This document shows positions 49,483 through 59,600 of a DNA stretch of 64,000 bases, piece by piece. A model generated the notes under the pieces. It did no database searches and was not told the origin of the DNA. It saw only the letters and a program-made list of their open reading frames with translations. The position numbers were made by a program, and so were the translations under genes. Numbering within the stretch: position 1 is the stretch's first letter; each line of letters opens with the position of its first letter. Where the stretch lies: NCBI GenBank assembly GCA_020631815.1, contig JACKGW010000002.1:62001-126000 (forward strand), written 5' to 3'. The DNA is from Planctomycetota bacterium. Lineage in GTDB: Bacteria > Planctomycetota > PLA2 > JAEUHO01.

Positions 49483-50553
49483 CTACTCCCCGTCGGCTGC
49501 CGGCTTGGCGGGTCGCTCGGGTAGCGGCGTTTCGACGTCACCGCGGGTGTGGAGCGAGACGAGGCGGTCCCACTCGCCGGTGCGCATCCAGTCGATGCCA
49601 ATGAGGGCCTCGTAGCCCTTGGCGAGCCAGGGCTTGGCTTCGTCGTGCTTGTCGAGGGTCCAGAGGCACTCGCCGATCTCTTCGAAGACGAAGCCGTCGG
49701 TCTCGCCCTTGGCTTCGTAGGCGGCGAGCAGCTCGCGCTGTTCGGCGAGCGCTTCCTCGACGCGGCCGAGAACGCGCTTGGCCTTGGCGGCGCTCCAGCG
49801 ACTGATCAGGTCGCTGGCGCCGCGAGCCTTGCGCCAAGCGGCGTCGCGCTCGAAGTACACGAGGGCCTTGGCGTGCTCGCCCTTCTCGAAGAGCGTCCAG
49901 CCGGTGTTGTTGTAGAGGGCGCCGAGCCACTTCTGCGTGCGCGCGCTCTTGGAGGCCTCGGCGGCGGCGATGGCCTTCTCGTTCCAGGCCAGGGCTTCGT
50001 CGGGGGGCGCGGCGATGCCGAGCATGTGCATGGCGTCGAGCGCGTGGAAGTCGGAGCCTGCCTCGCGGGCGACCTCGAGCGACTTCGCGAACACGGGCAC
50101 CGAGCGCTTGGGATCACCCGAGGAGTTCCAGCAGCGGCCGCGCTCCAGGAGGATGCGCGCGCGGGCCACGGAGGCACCTGCGCACGCGTCGCCACCCTTG
50201 GCAAGGACCTCTTCGGCCTCGTCCAAGAGCGCGTGGGCCTTGTCGAACTGGCCGCGCAAGCTGTGCGTGCGCGCGAGCTGACTCAACAGCTCGGCGAGGT
50301 AGAGCGGGTCGTCACCCTCGCGCGCGGCGGGAAGGAACTCGCGGAAGGCGGTCTCGGTGGCTGCCGGATCGCCGTAGTTCCACTTGGTATCGAAGTCGCG
50401 CGCGGCGTTGGCGGGAAGCTCGACGGGCTCGGGAGGCTTCTCCGGGGCTGCGGGAGCCTTCGGGGCTTCGTCGTCGGCCATGAGCGCTCCTCCCGGGGCC
50501 AGCCCAAGGAGGGCGGCCATCACGACGGCAACGAGCGGCCGACGCTGAATCAC
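49483..50553 (-). CDS. Exported TPR-repeat protein
   Basis: About 356 residues starting at GTG (50553), which overlaps the aminopeptidase stop by four bases (GTGA). The signal peptide is VIQRRPLVAVVMAALLGLAPGGALMA. The mature part has a Pro/Glu stalk, then several TPR pairs: LAELLSQLARTHSLRGQFDKA, LLDEAEEVLAKGGD, LGALYNNTGWTLFEKGEHAK and FEEIGECLWTLDKHDEAKP. It probably mediates protein contacts outside the cytoplasm. Translational coupling to the aminopeptidase suggests joint expression, though their functions differ. An internal ATG at about 50519 would cut into the signal peptide. Confidence 0.8.
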   Translation of the reverse strand: MIQRRPLVAVVMAALLGLAPGGALMADDEAPKAPAAPEKPPEPVELPANAARDFDTKWNYGDPAATETAFREFLPAAREGDDPLYLAELLSQLARTHSLRGQFDKAHALLDEAEEVLAKGGDACAGASVARARILLERGRCWNSSGDPKRSVPVFAKSLEVAREAGSDFHALDAMHMLGIAAPPDEALAWNEKAIAAAEASKSARTQKWLGALYNNTGWTLFEKGEHAKALVYFERDAAWRKARGASDLISRWSAAKAKRVLGRVEEALAEQRELLAAYEAKGETDGFVFEEIGECLWTLDKHDEAKPWLAKGYEALIGIDWMRTGEWDRLVSLHTRGDVETPLPERPAKPAADGE

Positions 50554-51845
50554 GTCTCGAGCCACCTGCGCATGACGCGGATCATGGGCCCGACGTCCAG
50601 CGCCGAGGCCATCTCGCGGGCGCTGTGCATGGCGAGCATGGGATTGCCCACATCCACCGTAGACAGACCCAGGCGGCTGGCACTGATGGGACCGATGGTG
50701 GAGCCGCAGGGCATGTCGTTGCGCACGACGAAGTCCTGCGTGGTCACCCCCACGTCGGAGGCGAGGTTGCGGAACAGCGCGGCGGAGATCGCGTCCGTCG
50801 CATAGCGCTGGTCGACGTTGATCTTGACGACGGGGCCGCGCCCCATGTGGGGGCGGTGCAGCGGATCGTGCTTCTCGGGGTAGCCCGGGTGCGCCGCGTG
50901 GGCCATGTCGGCCGAGACGAGCGTGCTGCGCGCGATGGCCCGGAGCAGCGACTGCTGGTCGCCCGCCAAGCGCGAGAGGACATCGGCCAGGAACGTGCCC
51001 TCGGCCCCCGTGGAGCTGCGGCTGCCGACCTCTTCGTGGTCCCACAGCGCGACCACGCGCGTGAACGGGGCGGCGCGTCCTTCACCCGCGGTCAGCGCAC
51101 GGATGGCGGCGTGGCACGACCCGAGGTTGTCCAACCGCGGCGCGTTGATCATCTCCTCGTCGGGCCCTGACAGCGTCGACGGGCACGTGTCGTAGAGCAT
51201 GAGGTCATGCCCGAGCAGGTCACGCGCGGCGAGGTCGTCGACGCCCTGTTCGGCCAGGGCGGGGCGCAGCAAGCCCAGCAGGTCCGGCGCACCCGAGTCG
51301 CCCACGATGGGCGAGATCTGGGTCTGCGGGTTGGGCTTGAACCCGTCGGCGCGGATATCGCGCTGCAGGTGGATCGCGATGTCGGTGACCCGCAGCAGCG
51401 GACGCTCGAGATCGACGAGCACCACGCGACGCTGATCCCCATCGCGCACCACGACGCGGCCCGCCAAGCTGCACTCGCGGTCGAACCACGTGTGCAGCAG
51501 GACGCCGCCGTACGTCGCGACGTCGAGCACCCGCAGCCCCTCGGCCACGCGATCGGGGCGCGGCTTCAGCCGCAGGTTGGGCGAGTCGGTGTGCGCCCCG
51601 ATCACATGGAAGCCGGAGTCCTCCGGCGGCGCGGAGCCGATGTGGAACGCGACGATGCTGCCACCGCCGCGGACGACGTAGGCCTTGGCTCCCGCGTCGG
51701 GCTGCCAGGCGTCTTCTTCGTTCCAGCGCACGAAGCCCGCGCCTTCCAGGCGGCGGGCGACCTCGGCAACCGCGTGATACGGCGTGGGCGAGGCGTCGAT
51801 GAAGTGCAGGAGATCGTGGGCCTCGAGCGGGGCAGTCGCGTGCAT
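50550..51845 (-). CDS. apeB: M18-family aminopeptidase
   Basis: About 431 residues, the usual length. Cuts N-terminal residues, with preference for acidic ones in known aspartyl aminopeptidases, using two metal ions. Metal and catalytic regions are visible: VIGAHTDSPNLRLKP (His, Asp), NAPRLDNLGSCHAAI (Asp), ALWDHEEVGSRSSTGAEG (Glu-Glu), LVSADMAHAAHPGYPEKHDP and MPCGSTIGPISASRLGL (His normally near the end is in AMHSAREM). It has the order LEAHDLLHFIDASPTPYHAV at the N-terminus that marks this family. Start ATG 51843-51845 with a distant GGAG. Downstream TPR gene overlaps. Confidence 0.93.
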   Translation of the reverse strand: MHATAPLEAHDLLHFIDASPTPYHAVAEVARRLEGAGFVRWNEEDAWQPDAGAKAYVVRGGGSIVAFHIGSAPPEDSGFHVIGAHTDSPNLRLKPRPDRVAEGLRVLDVATYGGVLLHTWFDRECSLAGRVVVRDGDQRRVVLVDLERPLLRVTDIAIHLQRDIRADGFKPNPQTQISPIVGDSGAPDLLGLLRPALAEQGVDDLAARDLLGHDLMLYDTCPSTLSGPDEEMINAPRLDNLGSCHAAIRALTAGEGRAAPFTRVVALWDHEEVGSRSSTGAEGTFLADVLSRLAGDQQSLLRAIARSTLVSADMAHAAHPGYPEKHDPLHRPHMGRGPVVKINVDQRYATDAISAALFRNLASDVGVTTQDFVVRNDMPCGSTIGPISASRLGLSTVDVGNPMLAMHSAREMASALDVGPMIRVMRRWLET

Positions 51846-51900
51846 GCGAAGGGTGTGCTCCGAAAGCGTGTGGCGTCGATGCGGTCGTGCGGAACGAGGA

Positions 51901-52452
51901 TCAGAACTGGACCTTGGGCACCTCGCGCTCGGCCGGCGTCTCGACCTCGAACATCTCGGCGCGCTCGAAGCCGCCGCTGATGAGGTTGGCCGGGAAGACC
52001 TCACGCTTGTTGTTGTATTGCGTCGCGACGTCGTTGTAGATGCCGCGCGCCAGGCTGATGCGGTTCTCGGTCTCGGTGAGCTCGGCCTGGAGCTGGAGGA
52101 AGTTCTCGTTGGCCTTGAGGTCGGGGTAGCTCTCGACGAGCCCGAAGAAGCCACCGAGCGCGGCGCCCAGCGCGGCCTCGGCCTTGCCCGACGCGGCCGG
52201 ACCCTTGCCCTGCGCGCTGATCGCCTGGTTGCGGGCCTGGATCACGCGCTCGAGCGTCTCGCTCTCGTGCTTCATGTAGCCCTTGGCCGTCTCGACCAGG
52301 TTGGGGATGAGGTCGTGACGGCGCTTGAGCTGCACGTCGATGCCCGACCAGGCGTTCTTGGTCTCGTTGCGGGCGCGAATCAGGCCGTTGTAGATGCCGA
52401 TGAAGGACATCGCGACGAGGGCGACGACACCGAGGGCGATCCAGAGCACCAT
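51901..52452 (-). CDS. LemA family protein
   Basis: About 183 residues. The N-terminal membrane helix (VLWIALGVVALVAMSFIGIYNGLIRARN) is followed by a helical domain with NAWSGIDVQLKRRHDLIPNLVETAKGYM, which is the classic LemA core, and YPDLKANENFLQLQAELTETENRISLAR near residue 120. The function of LemA proteins is not known; they are membrane-bound with the N-terminus outside. ATG at 52450-52452 with AGGAGG 7 bases upstream is preferred over a TTG two codons before. Neighbours unrelated. Confidence 0.95.
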   Translation of the reverse strand: MVLWIALGVVALVAMSFIGIYNGLIRARNETKNAWSGIDVQLKRRHDLIPNLVETAKGYMKHESETLERVIQARNQAISAQGKGPAASGKAEAALGAALGGFFGLVESYPDLKANENFLQLQAELTETENRISLARGIYNDVATQYNNKREVFPANLISGGFERAEMFEVETPAEREVPKVQF

Positions 52453-52494
52453 GGGCAACCTCCTGGAGGGCAGGGTGGGAGAAGGTCCGGGATC

Positions 52495-53727
52495 CTACCG
52501 CGGAGCCCGACGAGAGCCGGTCAGGATCGCCAGTCCCACGACGAAGAAGGCGCCTAGAGCCAGCACGGCGGGGCGCTGATCGCCAAGCGCTTCGCTGAGG
52601 CCGCCAAACAGCAGGGGGCCGAGGATGGCGCCGGACTTGCCGCAAAGCGCGTAGAAGCCGAACAGCTCTGCCTCCTGGCCATCGGGGATGCGACGCGCCA
52701 TCGCTGCACGTGCCGTGCTCTGGATGCTGCCCAAGCCGAACCCGGCGAGGCCCGCCACGGCGAGGAACGCTCCCTTGGTCGTCGCGAACCACGTGGCGGC
52801 CACCACGGCAATCCACAGGAGGAGCAAGCCGCGAAGCAACGTGTCCGGCTCATGGCGGCGTGCCAAGCGCGCGATGACCGCCGCGCCGATGAGCGCCGTG
52901 ACCTGCACGCCCGCGATGAGACCCAAGAGCTCGGCGTCGCTGAAGCCGAGCGTGCGCTTGGCGAAGAGCGACGCGAACGAAATCACCGTGAGCACGCCGT
53001 CCATGAAGAAGAAGTAGGCGAGCAGATAACGACCGACGGGTCGGCCGAGGACCTGCTCACGGAACGTGCGCCACGTCCCGGCCGCACCCACGCGTGCCGC
53101 TTGCACCACGCTCATGCCCGTGGGGCGGTCGTGCGGAAGGCGGCGCCACGAGGGCCACGCGGCAAGCCACCACTGCAACGTCAGGGCGATCCACACCCCC
53201 ACCAGCCAACCGCTCTTGAGCAACGGCACCGCGATGCCCAGTGCCACGAGCGAGCCCACGTAGCCCCAGGCAAACGCACGCGCGGAGAGGACGCCCTGTT
53301 CCTCCGGGGGCACGAGGCGCGGCAGGTAGGCGTTGTAGAAGACGATGGCGCCCTCGAAGCCGACGTTGGCCAGCACGCCCAGCACGAAGCCGAGCACGAC
53401 GTCGCCTTCGCCCAGCGCACCGAACGAGAGCACCGCGGCGCCTCCCAGCAGCGTGAGCAGCACGAGCAGTCGCTTGCGCACGCCGGCGTGGTCGGCGATG
53501 CCGCCCAGCAGCGGGCCGAGCACGGCCACCATGAGCATCGACGTGGAGACCAGCCGGCCCCACGCCGCATCGCCCGCGTTGCCCCCGACGACCTTCGTCG
53601 CGTACCAGGTGCCGAAGACGACCGGGAACAGGACGGCGAAGGCCGAGTTGCCGAAGTCGTACAGGCACCACGCGCGCTGGGCGCGCGCGTCGGCGGTGGG
53701 CGGCGGCGGGGAGCCCGCGGCAGGCAT
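52495..53727 (-). CDS. UMF1-family MFS transporter
   Basis: About 410 residues with about 12 membrane helices. QRAWCLYDFGNSAFAVLFPVVFGTWY at the start is the hallmark of the UMF1 (ATG22-like) family. VFYNAYLPRLVPPEEQGVLSARAFAWGYVGS, MARRIPDGQEAELFGFYALCGKSGAILGPLLFGG also match. Relatives in yeast export amino acids from the vacuole; bacterial substrates are not known. The ATG at 53725-53727 lies 6 bases after a TACGAT element, the same leaderless arrangement as elsewhere; an upstream in-frame ATG at 53769 would put that element inside the gene. Divergent from the aldolase. Confidence 0.92.
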   Translation of the reverse strand: MPAAGSPPPPTADARAQRAWCLYDFGNSAFAVLFPVVFGTWYATKVVGGNAGDAAWGRLVSTSMLMVAVLGPLLGGIADHAGVRKRLLVLLTLLGGAAVLSFGALGEGDVVLGFVLGVLANVGFEGAIVFYNAYLPRLVPPEEQGVLSARAFAWGYVGSLVALGIAVPLLKSGWLVGVWIALTLQWWLAAWPSWRRLPHDRPTGMSVVQAARVGAAGTWRTFREQVLGRPVGRYLLAYFFFMDGVLTVISFASLFAKRTLGFSDAELLGLIAGVQVTALIGAAVIARLARRHEPDTLLRGLLLLWIAVVAATWFATTKGAFLAVAGLAGFGLGSIQSTARAAMARRIPDGQEAELFGFYALCGKSGAILGPLLFGGLSEALGDQRPAVLALGAFFVVGLAILTGSRRAPR

Positions 53728-53733
53728 CTGCGG

Positions 53734-53739
53734 ATCGTA
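53734..53739 (-). promoter_or_regulatory. -10 like element, leaderless type
   Basis: TACGAT on the minus strand, ending 6 bases before the chosen ATG at 53727 of the UMF1 transporter. Confidence 0.45.
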
Positions 53740-53918
53740 CGGAGCGCCGCCCCACGGCGGCGCGCCCATCTCCCGGGCCCCGAGCGGACCGCGGGCGCGC
53801 GCCTGGGTAGGATGCCCGCCCCCCGCCCCGTAGGGACACGGTCCCGGGCGGGGCGACCGGCGCGGCCCCTCCCCCGTCCCTGGAGCAGGGAGGGCCGAGC
53901 CACGGGGAGGAGAGCGTG

Positions 53919-54941
53919 ATGAGCAAGAACGTCGATTCGATTGCCAAGGCCATGGTGGCTCCCGGCAAGGGCATCCTGGCGGCCGACGAGAGCTTTCCCA
54001 CGATCGCGAAGCGCTTCGCGTCCATCGGGGTCGAGAGCTCGGAGACGTTGCGCCGCGACTACCGCGAGATGCTGTTCACGACGCCTGGCGCCGAGGCCTA
54101 CATCAGCGGCGTGATCCTGTTCGACGAGACGCTGTTCCAGAAGGGCGCCGACGGCACCCCCTTCGTGGCCACGCTCGAGCGCCTGGGCATCCTGCCGGGC
54201 ATCAAGGTCGACGCGGGCGCCAAGGACCTGGCCGGCCACCCGGGCGAGAAGATCACCGAGGGCCTGGACGGCCTGCGCAAGCGGCTTGACGCCTACCGCG
54301 AAGCGGGCGCCCGCTTCACGAAGTGGCGCGCGGTCATCACGATCGGCGACGGCATCCCGAGCCGCGCCTGCATCGAGGCCAACGCGCACGCCTTGGCGCG
54401 CTACGCCGCCCTGGCCCAGGAAGCCGGCTTGGTTCCGATCGTGGAGCCTGAGGTCCTCATGGACGGCGACCACACGATCGAGCGCTGCGAGCAGGTCACC
54501 ACCGACGTCCTCGTCGAGACCTTCCACCAGCTGGCGATCCAGGGCGTGCGTCTCGAAGGCATGGTGCTCAAGCCCAACATGGTGATCTCCGGCACCACGT
54601 GTCCCGTGCAGGCCGACGTCGACACGGTCGCGGCGGCCACGGTGCGCACGCTGGCCCGCACCGTGCCGGGCGCGGTCCCGGGCATCGCGTTCCTCTCGGG
54701 CGGTCAGAGCGACGAGCTGGCCACGGCCCATCTCTCGGCGATGAACGCCATGGGTCCCCACCCCTGGGAGCTCACGTTCTCCTACGGCCGCGCGCTGCAG
54801 GCCCCGTCGCTCAAGGCGTGGGGCGGTAGCGCCGAGGGCGTGGCCGCGGGCAAGGCCGCGTTCCTGCACCGCGCCAAGATGAACGGCCTCGCCCGCACGG
54901 GCGCGTGGTCGGAGGCCATGGAGGCGGCGTCGGTGGCCTGA
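53919..54941 (+). CDS. Class I fructose-bisphosphate aldolase
   Basis: About 340 residues, close to the animal/plant-type class I enzyme. Splits fructose 1,6-bisphosphate into two trioses in glycolysis and the reverse in gluconeogenesis, in the cytoplasm. KGILAADESFPTIAKRF, TKWRAVITIGDGIPS (Lys), IVEPEVLMDGDHTIERC (Glu) and MVLKPNMVISGTTC (Schiff-base Lys at about residue 215) are all in place, with FLSGGQSDELATAHL and LTFSYGRALQAPSLKAWGG near the end. The ATG at 53919 follows a strong GGGGAGGAG site; a GTG is one codon upstream. The next gene follows 5 bases after the stop. Confidence 0.95.
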   Translation: MSKNVDSIAKAMVAPGKGILAADESFPTIAKRFASIGVESSETLRRDYREMLFTTPGAEAYISGVILFDETLFQKGADGTPFVATLERLGILPGIKVDAGAKDLAGHPGEKITEGLDGLRKRLDAYREAGARFTKWRAVITIGDGIPSRACIEANAHALARYAALAQEAGLVPIVEPEVLMDGDHTIERCEQVTTDVLVETFHQLAIQGVRLEGMVLKPNMVISGTTCPVQADVDTVAAATVRTLARTVPGAVPGIAFLSGGQSDELATAHLSAMNAMGPHPWELTFSYGRALQAPSLKAWGGSAEGVAAGKAAFLHRAKMNGLARTGAWSEAMEAASVA

Positions 54942-54946
54942 GCTCC

Positions 54947-55879
54947 ATGTCGGACGACGTGGACACACCGAGCCCTGCCGAGCCGGAGCGACGCCCGCTC
55001 CCGGTCCGCGTCTTGGTCGCCGCAGGCATCGTGGCGGCCATCGGGCTGCTGTTCCCGCTGCCGCGGGCCCACCGCGCGTGGGGCCTCCCCATGGACCTCG
55101 CGCACCTCGGCCTGGGTGCCGGGCTGACGTGGCTGGTGGCGCGCTTCGCGGAGCGCTTCGGCGTCTCGCGTCTGCGAGCGGCGTGGACCGGTTGGGTGGC
55201 GTCGACGCTGTTCCTGGGCGCCTTCGAGATCGCGCAGCAGCTGACAGCGCGCTCGCCGGGGCTGGAAGACGCGGTGGCCAATGCGCTGGGCGGCCTCGCG
55301 ACGGTCCTCGTGCTCGTGCTGCCGCGACGTCGGGCCCTGCCCCTGGCGGCGCTCGTGCTCGCCGTCGGCGCCGCCCCCGTCGCGCTCGCGGGCCTGGACC
55401 TCTACCGCCAAGGCCGGGACCTGCCGATGCTCTCGGACCTCGAGACGCGCCTCGAGATGCTGCGCTGGGGATCCAGCGAGGGCCACGTCGCACGCGTCCC
55501 GAGCACCGACGGGCGGAGCGGCTACGAGGTCGAGGGCGTGCTGCCCCCCGGCCGCTGGCCCGGCATCAGCTTGATCCACCCGTACCCGGACTGGCGCGGC
55601 TGGCGGGCCCTGGCCTTTCGCGTGCACATGGACCAGGCGGACGCGCTGCAGGTGCTCGTCGTCGACCGCGAGCACGACGAGACCTACGGCGACCGCTTCA
55701 ACGGGTCCTACGACCTGCCCGCCGGGTGGTCCGAGGTGGAGATTCCCATCGACGCGATCGCTCGCGGACCCAAGACGCGCCCGCTGGACCTGGAGCGCGT
55801 CGACGGCATCACGTGGTTCCTGCTCGGCCCCACGCAGGAGCGCAGGATCCGCTTGGACGACGTACGCCTCGTGAAGTGA
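54947..55879 (+). CDS. VanZ-like membrane protein with C-terminal beta-sandwich domain
   Basis: About 310 residues. Residues 20-145 contain four membrane helices with VanZ-type signatures: DLAHLGLGAGLTWLVARF, then AFEIAQQLTARSPGLEDAVANALGGLA. After a fifth hydrophobic stretch, residues 165-310 form an extracytoplasmic beta-rich domain (HPYPDWRGWRALAFRVHMDQ, GWSEVEIPIDAI and QERRIRLDDVRLVK), which resembles CBM11- or galactose-binding-like domains. VanZ confers low-level teicoplanin resistance in enterococci; relatives are mostly of unknown role. Starts 5 bases after the aldolase stop, so co-transcribed with it. Confidence 0.82.
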   Translation: MSDDVDTPSPAEPERRPLPVRVLVAAGIVAAIGLLFPLPRAHRAWGLPMDLAHLGLGAGLTWLVARFAERFGVSRLRAAWTGWVASTLFLGAFEIAQQLTARSPGLEDAVANALGGLATVLVLVLPRRRALPLAALVLAVGAAPVALAGLDLYRQGRDLPMLSDLETRLEMLRWGSSEGHVARVPSTDGRSGYEVEGVLPPGRWPGISLIHPYPDWRGWRALAFRVHMDQADALQVLVVDREHDETYGDRFNGSYDLPAGWSEVEIPIDAIARGPKTRPLDLERVDGITWFLLGPTQERRIRLDDVRLVK

Positions 55880-55892
55880 TCCCGCTTGCGGG

Positions 55893-56564
55893 TCAGGCGA
55901 ACACGTCGAGCTGCGCGGCGAGCCACCACAGCAAGGCGCCCGACAGCCCGTAGCCGACCACCATGTCGAACGTGCTGCTCCAGGCGTGGCGCCAGGGCAG
56001 CCCCATCCAGGTGCTGCTCATCCAGTGGATGCTGATCGAGGCCAAGAGCCCGACGGCCGCGCAGGCGGCGAACGTCTCCGGCAACGTGTCGACGCGGAGG
56101 GCCGTGCTGGTCCAGAAGATGCAAACCAGCACGGCGAGGCCGACGCCCTCGAGGAGGTTCAGCAGGAAGCCGCGGAGGAACGTCGACCCCGTCATGCACC
56201 CACCCTTGGGGATGGGAATGATGATGGCGTTGGGGCCCTTCTTGAGCCGCTCCATGAACCCGGGGTTGGACATCCCGCCCTCGAACTGCTTGTGGTCGGG
56301 CAGCGACCAGAACCAGCCGGGGGGAAGGTTGGCCTTCTCGAGCGCTTCCTCGACGGCGCCGCCGTCGTTGACGCCGCGCCAGTCGTCGTCGTGGTGCTTG
56401 AGCATCATCCAGCAGAACGCACCCCAGAGGAACCGGAGGATGCCGGCGGCAAGCCCGCCGATGAGCACCCAGGTCAGCGGCACGGGCGTCTCGTCGACGA
56501 CGAGCTCCCAGGCCATGGCCAAGGGGCTGCTGACGGCGGACGACACGGCGAGGGCGAACGTCAT
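55893..56564 (-). CDS. Hypothetical membrane protein
   Basis: Not recognised. It has about 223 residues with around four membrane helices: PVPLTWVLIGGLAAGILRFLW, then an extended hydrophilic loop of about 70 residues (KHHDDDWRGVNDGGAVEEAL and PNAIIIPIPKGGCMTG), then LRGFLLNLLEGVGLAVLVCIFW, CAAVGLLASISIHWMSSTW and a last helix near the C-terminus. No charge clusters or motifs hint at a role. GGAGG upstream of the ATG and a TACCCT element 20 bases upstream support the start. Convergent with the VanZ-like gene. Confidence 0.75.
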   Translation of the reverse strand: MTFALAVSSAVSSPLAMAWELVVDETPVPLTWVLIGGLAAGILRFLWGAFCWMMLKHHDDDWRGVNDGGAVEEALEKANLPPGWFWSLPDHKQFEGGMSNPGFMERLKKGPNAIIIPIPKGGCMTGSTFLRGFLLNLLEGVGLAVLVCIFWTSTALRVDTLPETFAACAAVGLLASISIHWMSSTWMGLPWRHAWSSTFDMVVGYGLSGALLWWLAAQLDVFA

Positions 56565-56584
56565 GGCGGCTTCCTCCGCGGGGC

Positions 56585-56590
56585 AGGGTA
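56585..56590 (-). promoter_or_regulatory. -10 like element
   Basis: GC-TACCCT-GC on the minus strand, 20 bases before the ATG of the membrane protein at 56564. Confidence 0.45.
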
Positions 56591-56621
56591 GCCGCCGTGG
56601 CGCCTGCCCATCAACGGGAGA

Positions 56622-59600
56622 TCAGGTGCCCTTGACCTCGAGCGTGAGGTCGCTGATGCCGTCGACCTCGATCTCCTGCTCGAACGTCGGCGTGCCCTGT
56701 TGTCCACCAGCCCACATGAAGCCGTTGAACGGCCGTGCCCAGACGCTGACCTTCCACCGTCCGCGCTCCATGCCCGTGACCTTGAGCTCGCCCGCACTCG
56801 TGAGCATGACGCTGCCGGAACGCTGGGTCTTGACGTCCCCGGATCCCTGCAGGACGGCGGTGGCCGTGAGGTACACGCGGTCGACCGTCTCGCCCTCGGC
56901 AGGCGACCAGTGCACGCCGACGGTCGTGCCCGACGACAGCTCGAAGCTGCCCAGATCCGCCTCGCCCGAGCTCGGCACCGCGACGGCCGCGAGCTCGTAG
57001 GGCACCCGGTCGTTCGACTCGATCCGCACGCGATACGTCCCGGCGGCCAAGCCACCCACGTGGTAGGCGCTGTCCTCGACGCCGGCAAAGACCTGCTTCA
57101 CGAGCTCGTCGGCCCGGTACACGTACACCGTCACGGCCCCCGCACTCTGGTTGAAGCGGTTGCCGCGGGGGCCGCGCTGGCGCTCGGCCGCTTCGATGCG
57201 CGACGGAATGCGGAACACGAATCCGCCTCCCGCCACCATCACGAGGCGCACGTCCTTGGCGCCACCCCTCGTGCGCACGACGCCACCCTCGGCCGCCGCC
57301 GTCAGGCGTGTGTGCCAGCCCGACAGCTCGAGAGGCTCGCCGTCGACGCTGCGCAGCTTCCACTTCCCACTCGTGCCCTGACCCTGCACGTAGGCGCCCC
57401 CACGGCCGCGCACGACGTCGTCGCCGCCGCCGCCGACGCGCAGGATCCGCGCCCCTTGCACGTGGAAGCCGTCGGGCACGACAAGCTCGCCCTCGGTCCA
57501 GACCACGCGGGAGAGGTCGAACCAGATCTCCTCGGCCGGTGCACCCGCGACGACGTCGACCTCTCGCGACTCCATCCGCGTCGAGCGCTCGACGATCCGG
57601 TAGCGGCCCGTCTCCAGGCCGTCGTAGCGCTGCGTCTTGGTTCCCGTCGGGTCGTCGCCCGTGTCGGGAGGCGGTGGCACGGCGTTGCCCCAGCCCTTGA
57701 TCTGGTACGCCTTCCACGGGTCGTCTGCCGAGCCCGGCTCCTCCTGGAAGCGCTGGATCTCGAAGTTCACCTGCCCGTCGGACGGCGGGTCGTACTGCAG
57801 CACCAGGGCGCCACAGGGCTCCAAGTCGACGGAGAACGTGGCATCCTCGCCGAAGCCGCCGGCCGGCACCTTGACCTCGCCCGGCAAGAAGCCCATCGCC
57901 CGCAGGCTGATGAGCGTCTCCTTCTCGGCCTCCGGCTTGCTCCCCAGCTGGAAGCGCAGCTCGCCCGCGGTCGGGTCTTCTTCCACGACCGCCGCCGGAA
58001 TCGCCTGGTTGGCGACCTGCAGCCTGTAGTCGGGCGGCAAGCGGGTCACACCCGAACAGCGCACCTTCAGGGTGACGAGGGGGCCGTCGTCGATGGTGAT
58101 GTCGACGCGTCCCTCGACCTTGGCGGGCTCGAGCGTGGCCACGGCCGGCGCCGACCACCAGTTGTCGGATCGCGAGCGCATGCGCTTGATGAACACCTTG
58201 GCGGCGGCCACCTGCGGCCAGCGAAGCTCGCCCGCGTCGTCGGTGAGCGCCGCAGGCTCGAGCATCTGGTTGCTGTTGGCGTCGAGCGCCAGCAGGAGCA
58301 CGCCCGACACGGGCGCACCCGCGCTGTCCACCGTGCGCACGACCAGGTCCGCCTCCTTGACGAACGTGATGGGCTGACCCTTCTCCTGGCCCTGCTGGGC
58401 CTGGAACATGGCGACACGGCCGTCGTCCGTGCGCACCTTGCCCATGGCCCAGAGCGGGTTGAGCCCGTGGATCACGACCTCGTCGCGCTCCATCTCGGCC
58501 TTCATCTCCGGGTCCTTCTCAGAGGCGAGCCACGACATGCGCGAAGACTCGGCCGTGAGAGCGGTACCCGGCTCGGGCACGCCGACGCTGCCTTCCTTCA
58601 CGGGGAAGCGCACGGTGCGCCACGAGGTGAGCTCGAGCGTGACGCGCCGATCGTCCGGCTTGGCGTTGACGGTGTTGACGTTGCCCCAGCCCGCCGGCTC
58701 GGGATAGCCCTCCGCGTACGCCGCCACCATCAAGGCCTTGCCCTCGCCCAGGCCCTTGACCTCGACGTAGCCCTCCGCGTCGGTGATGGCGTCGGCGAGG
58801 ACGGGGAGATAGCCCGGACCTTGGGGCGGCAGCTGCGTGACGTCGTCGCCCACGACCACCCGCGCACCGACGAGCGGCTCCCCACTCGCCTTGTCCTTGA
58901 CCCACACCTGCAACCGCCGCTCGTCGCCGAGCTCGAGCAGCTGCGGCGTGCCCACGGGGGCCGGAATGCGCACGCGGAGGACCCCGCGCCCCTGGCCCTC
59001 CTGGGGCCCGCGCGCGACGACCGTGTACTGACCCTGCGGCAGGACGGGCAGCACGATCTGCCCATCGGCCTCGGTCGCGGCCTGTTGCATGACGACTTGG
59101 CCGTTGACGAGGACGACCTCCGCGTTGGAGACGGGCGCACCGTGGTGCACCACGCGGACGGGTACGGCCTGGCCTTCGCGCAGCACGATGGTGCCGACGT
59201 CCAGATCGTCGCCGGGACTCAGGCCGTACATCTGCGCCCAGGTGGAGCCGGCCTTGTCCTGGCCGAGGCGCGCCACGATCCAGCCGTTGTTCCAGATACG
59301 CGCACCCAGCGTGTCGAGCGTGGCGGCCAGCTCGAAGCGTCCGTCGCGGTCGGTCTTGCCGGTCGAGCCGCCGCCTTGGCGAACGATGATCTCGACGTCG
59401 GCACCGGCTACCGGGCGGCGTCGCTCGTCGACGACGCGGCCTACGATGCGCGCGTCGTCCTCGCCGAGCACGAGCGGCTCGACGGCGCCGACGCTATCGG
59501 CCTCGCCGTGAGCACCGGGCTTGGTCCCGTGCGCGCCACCGTGGCCGGCCAGCGTGGGCCCGGTCGACAGCTCGCCCGTGAGGGGATCGACCGCCTCGAC

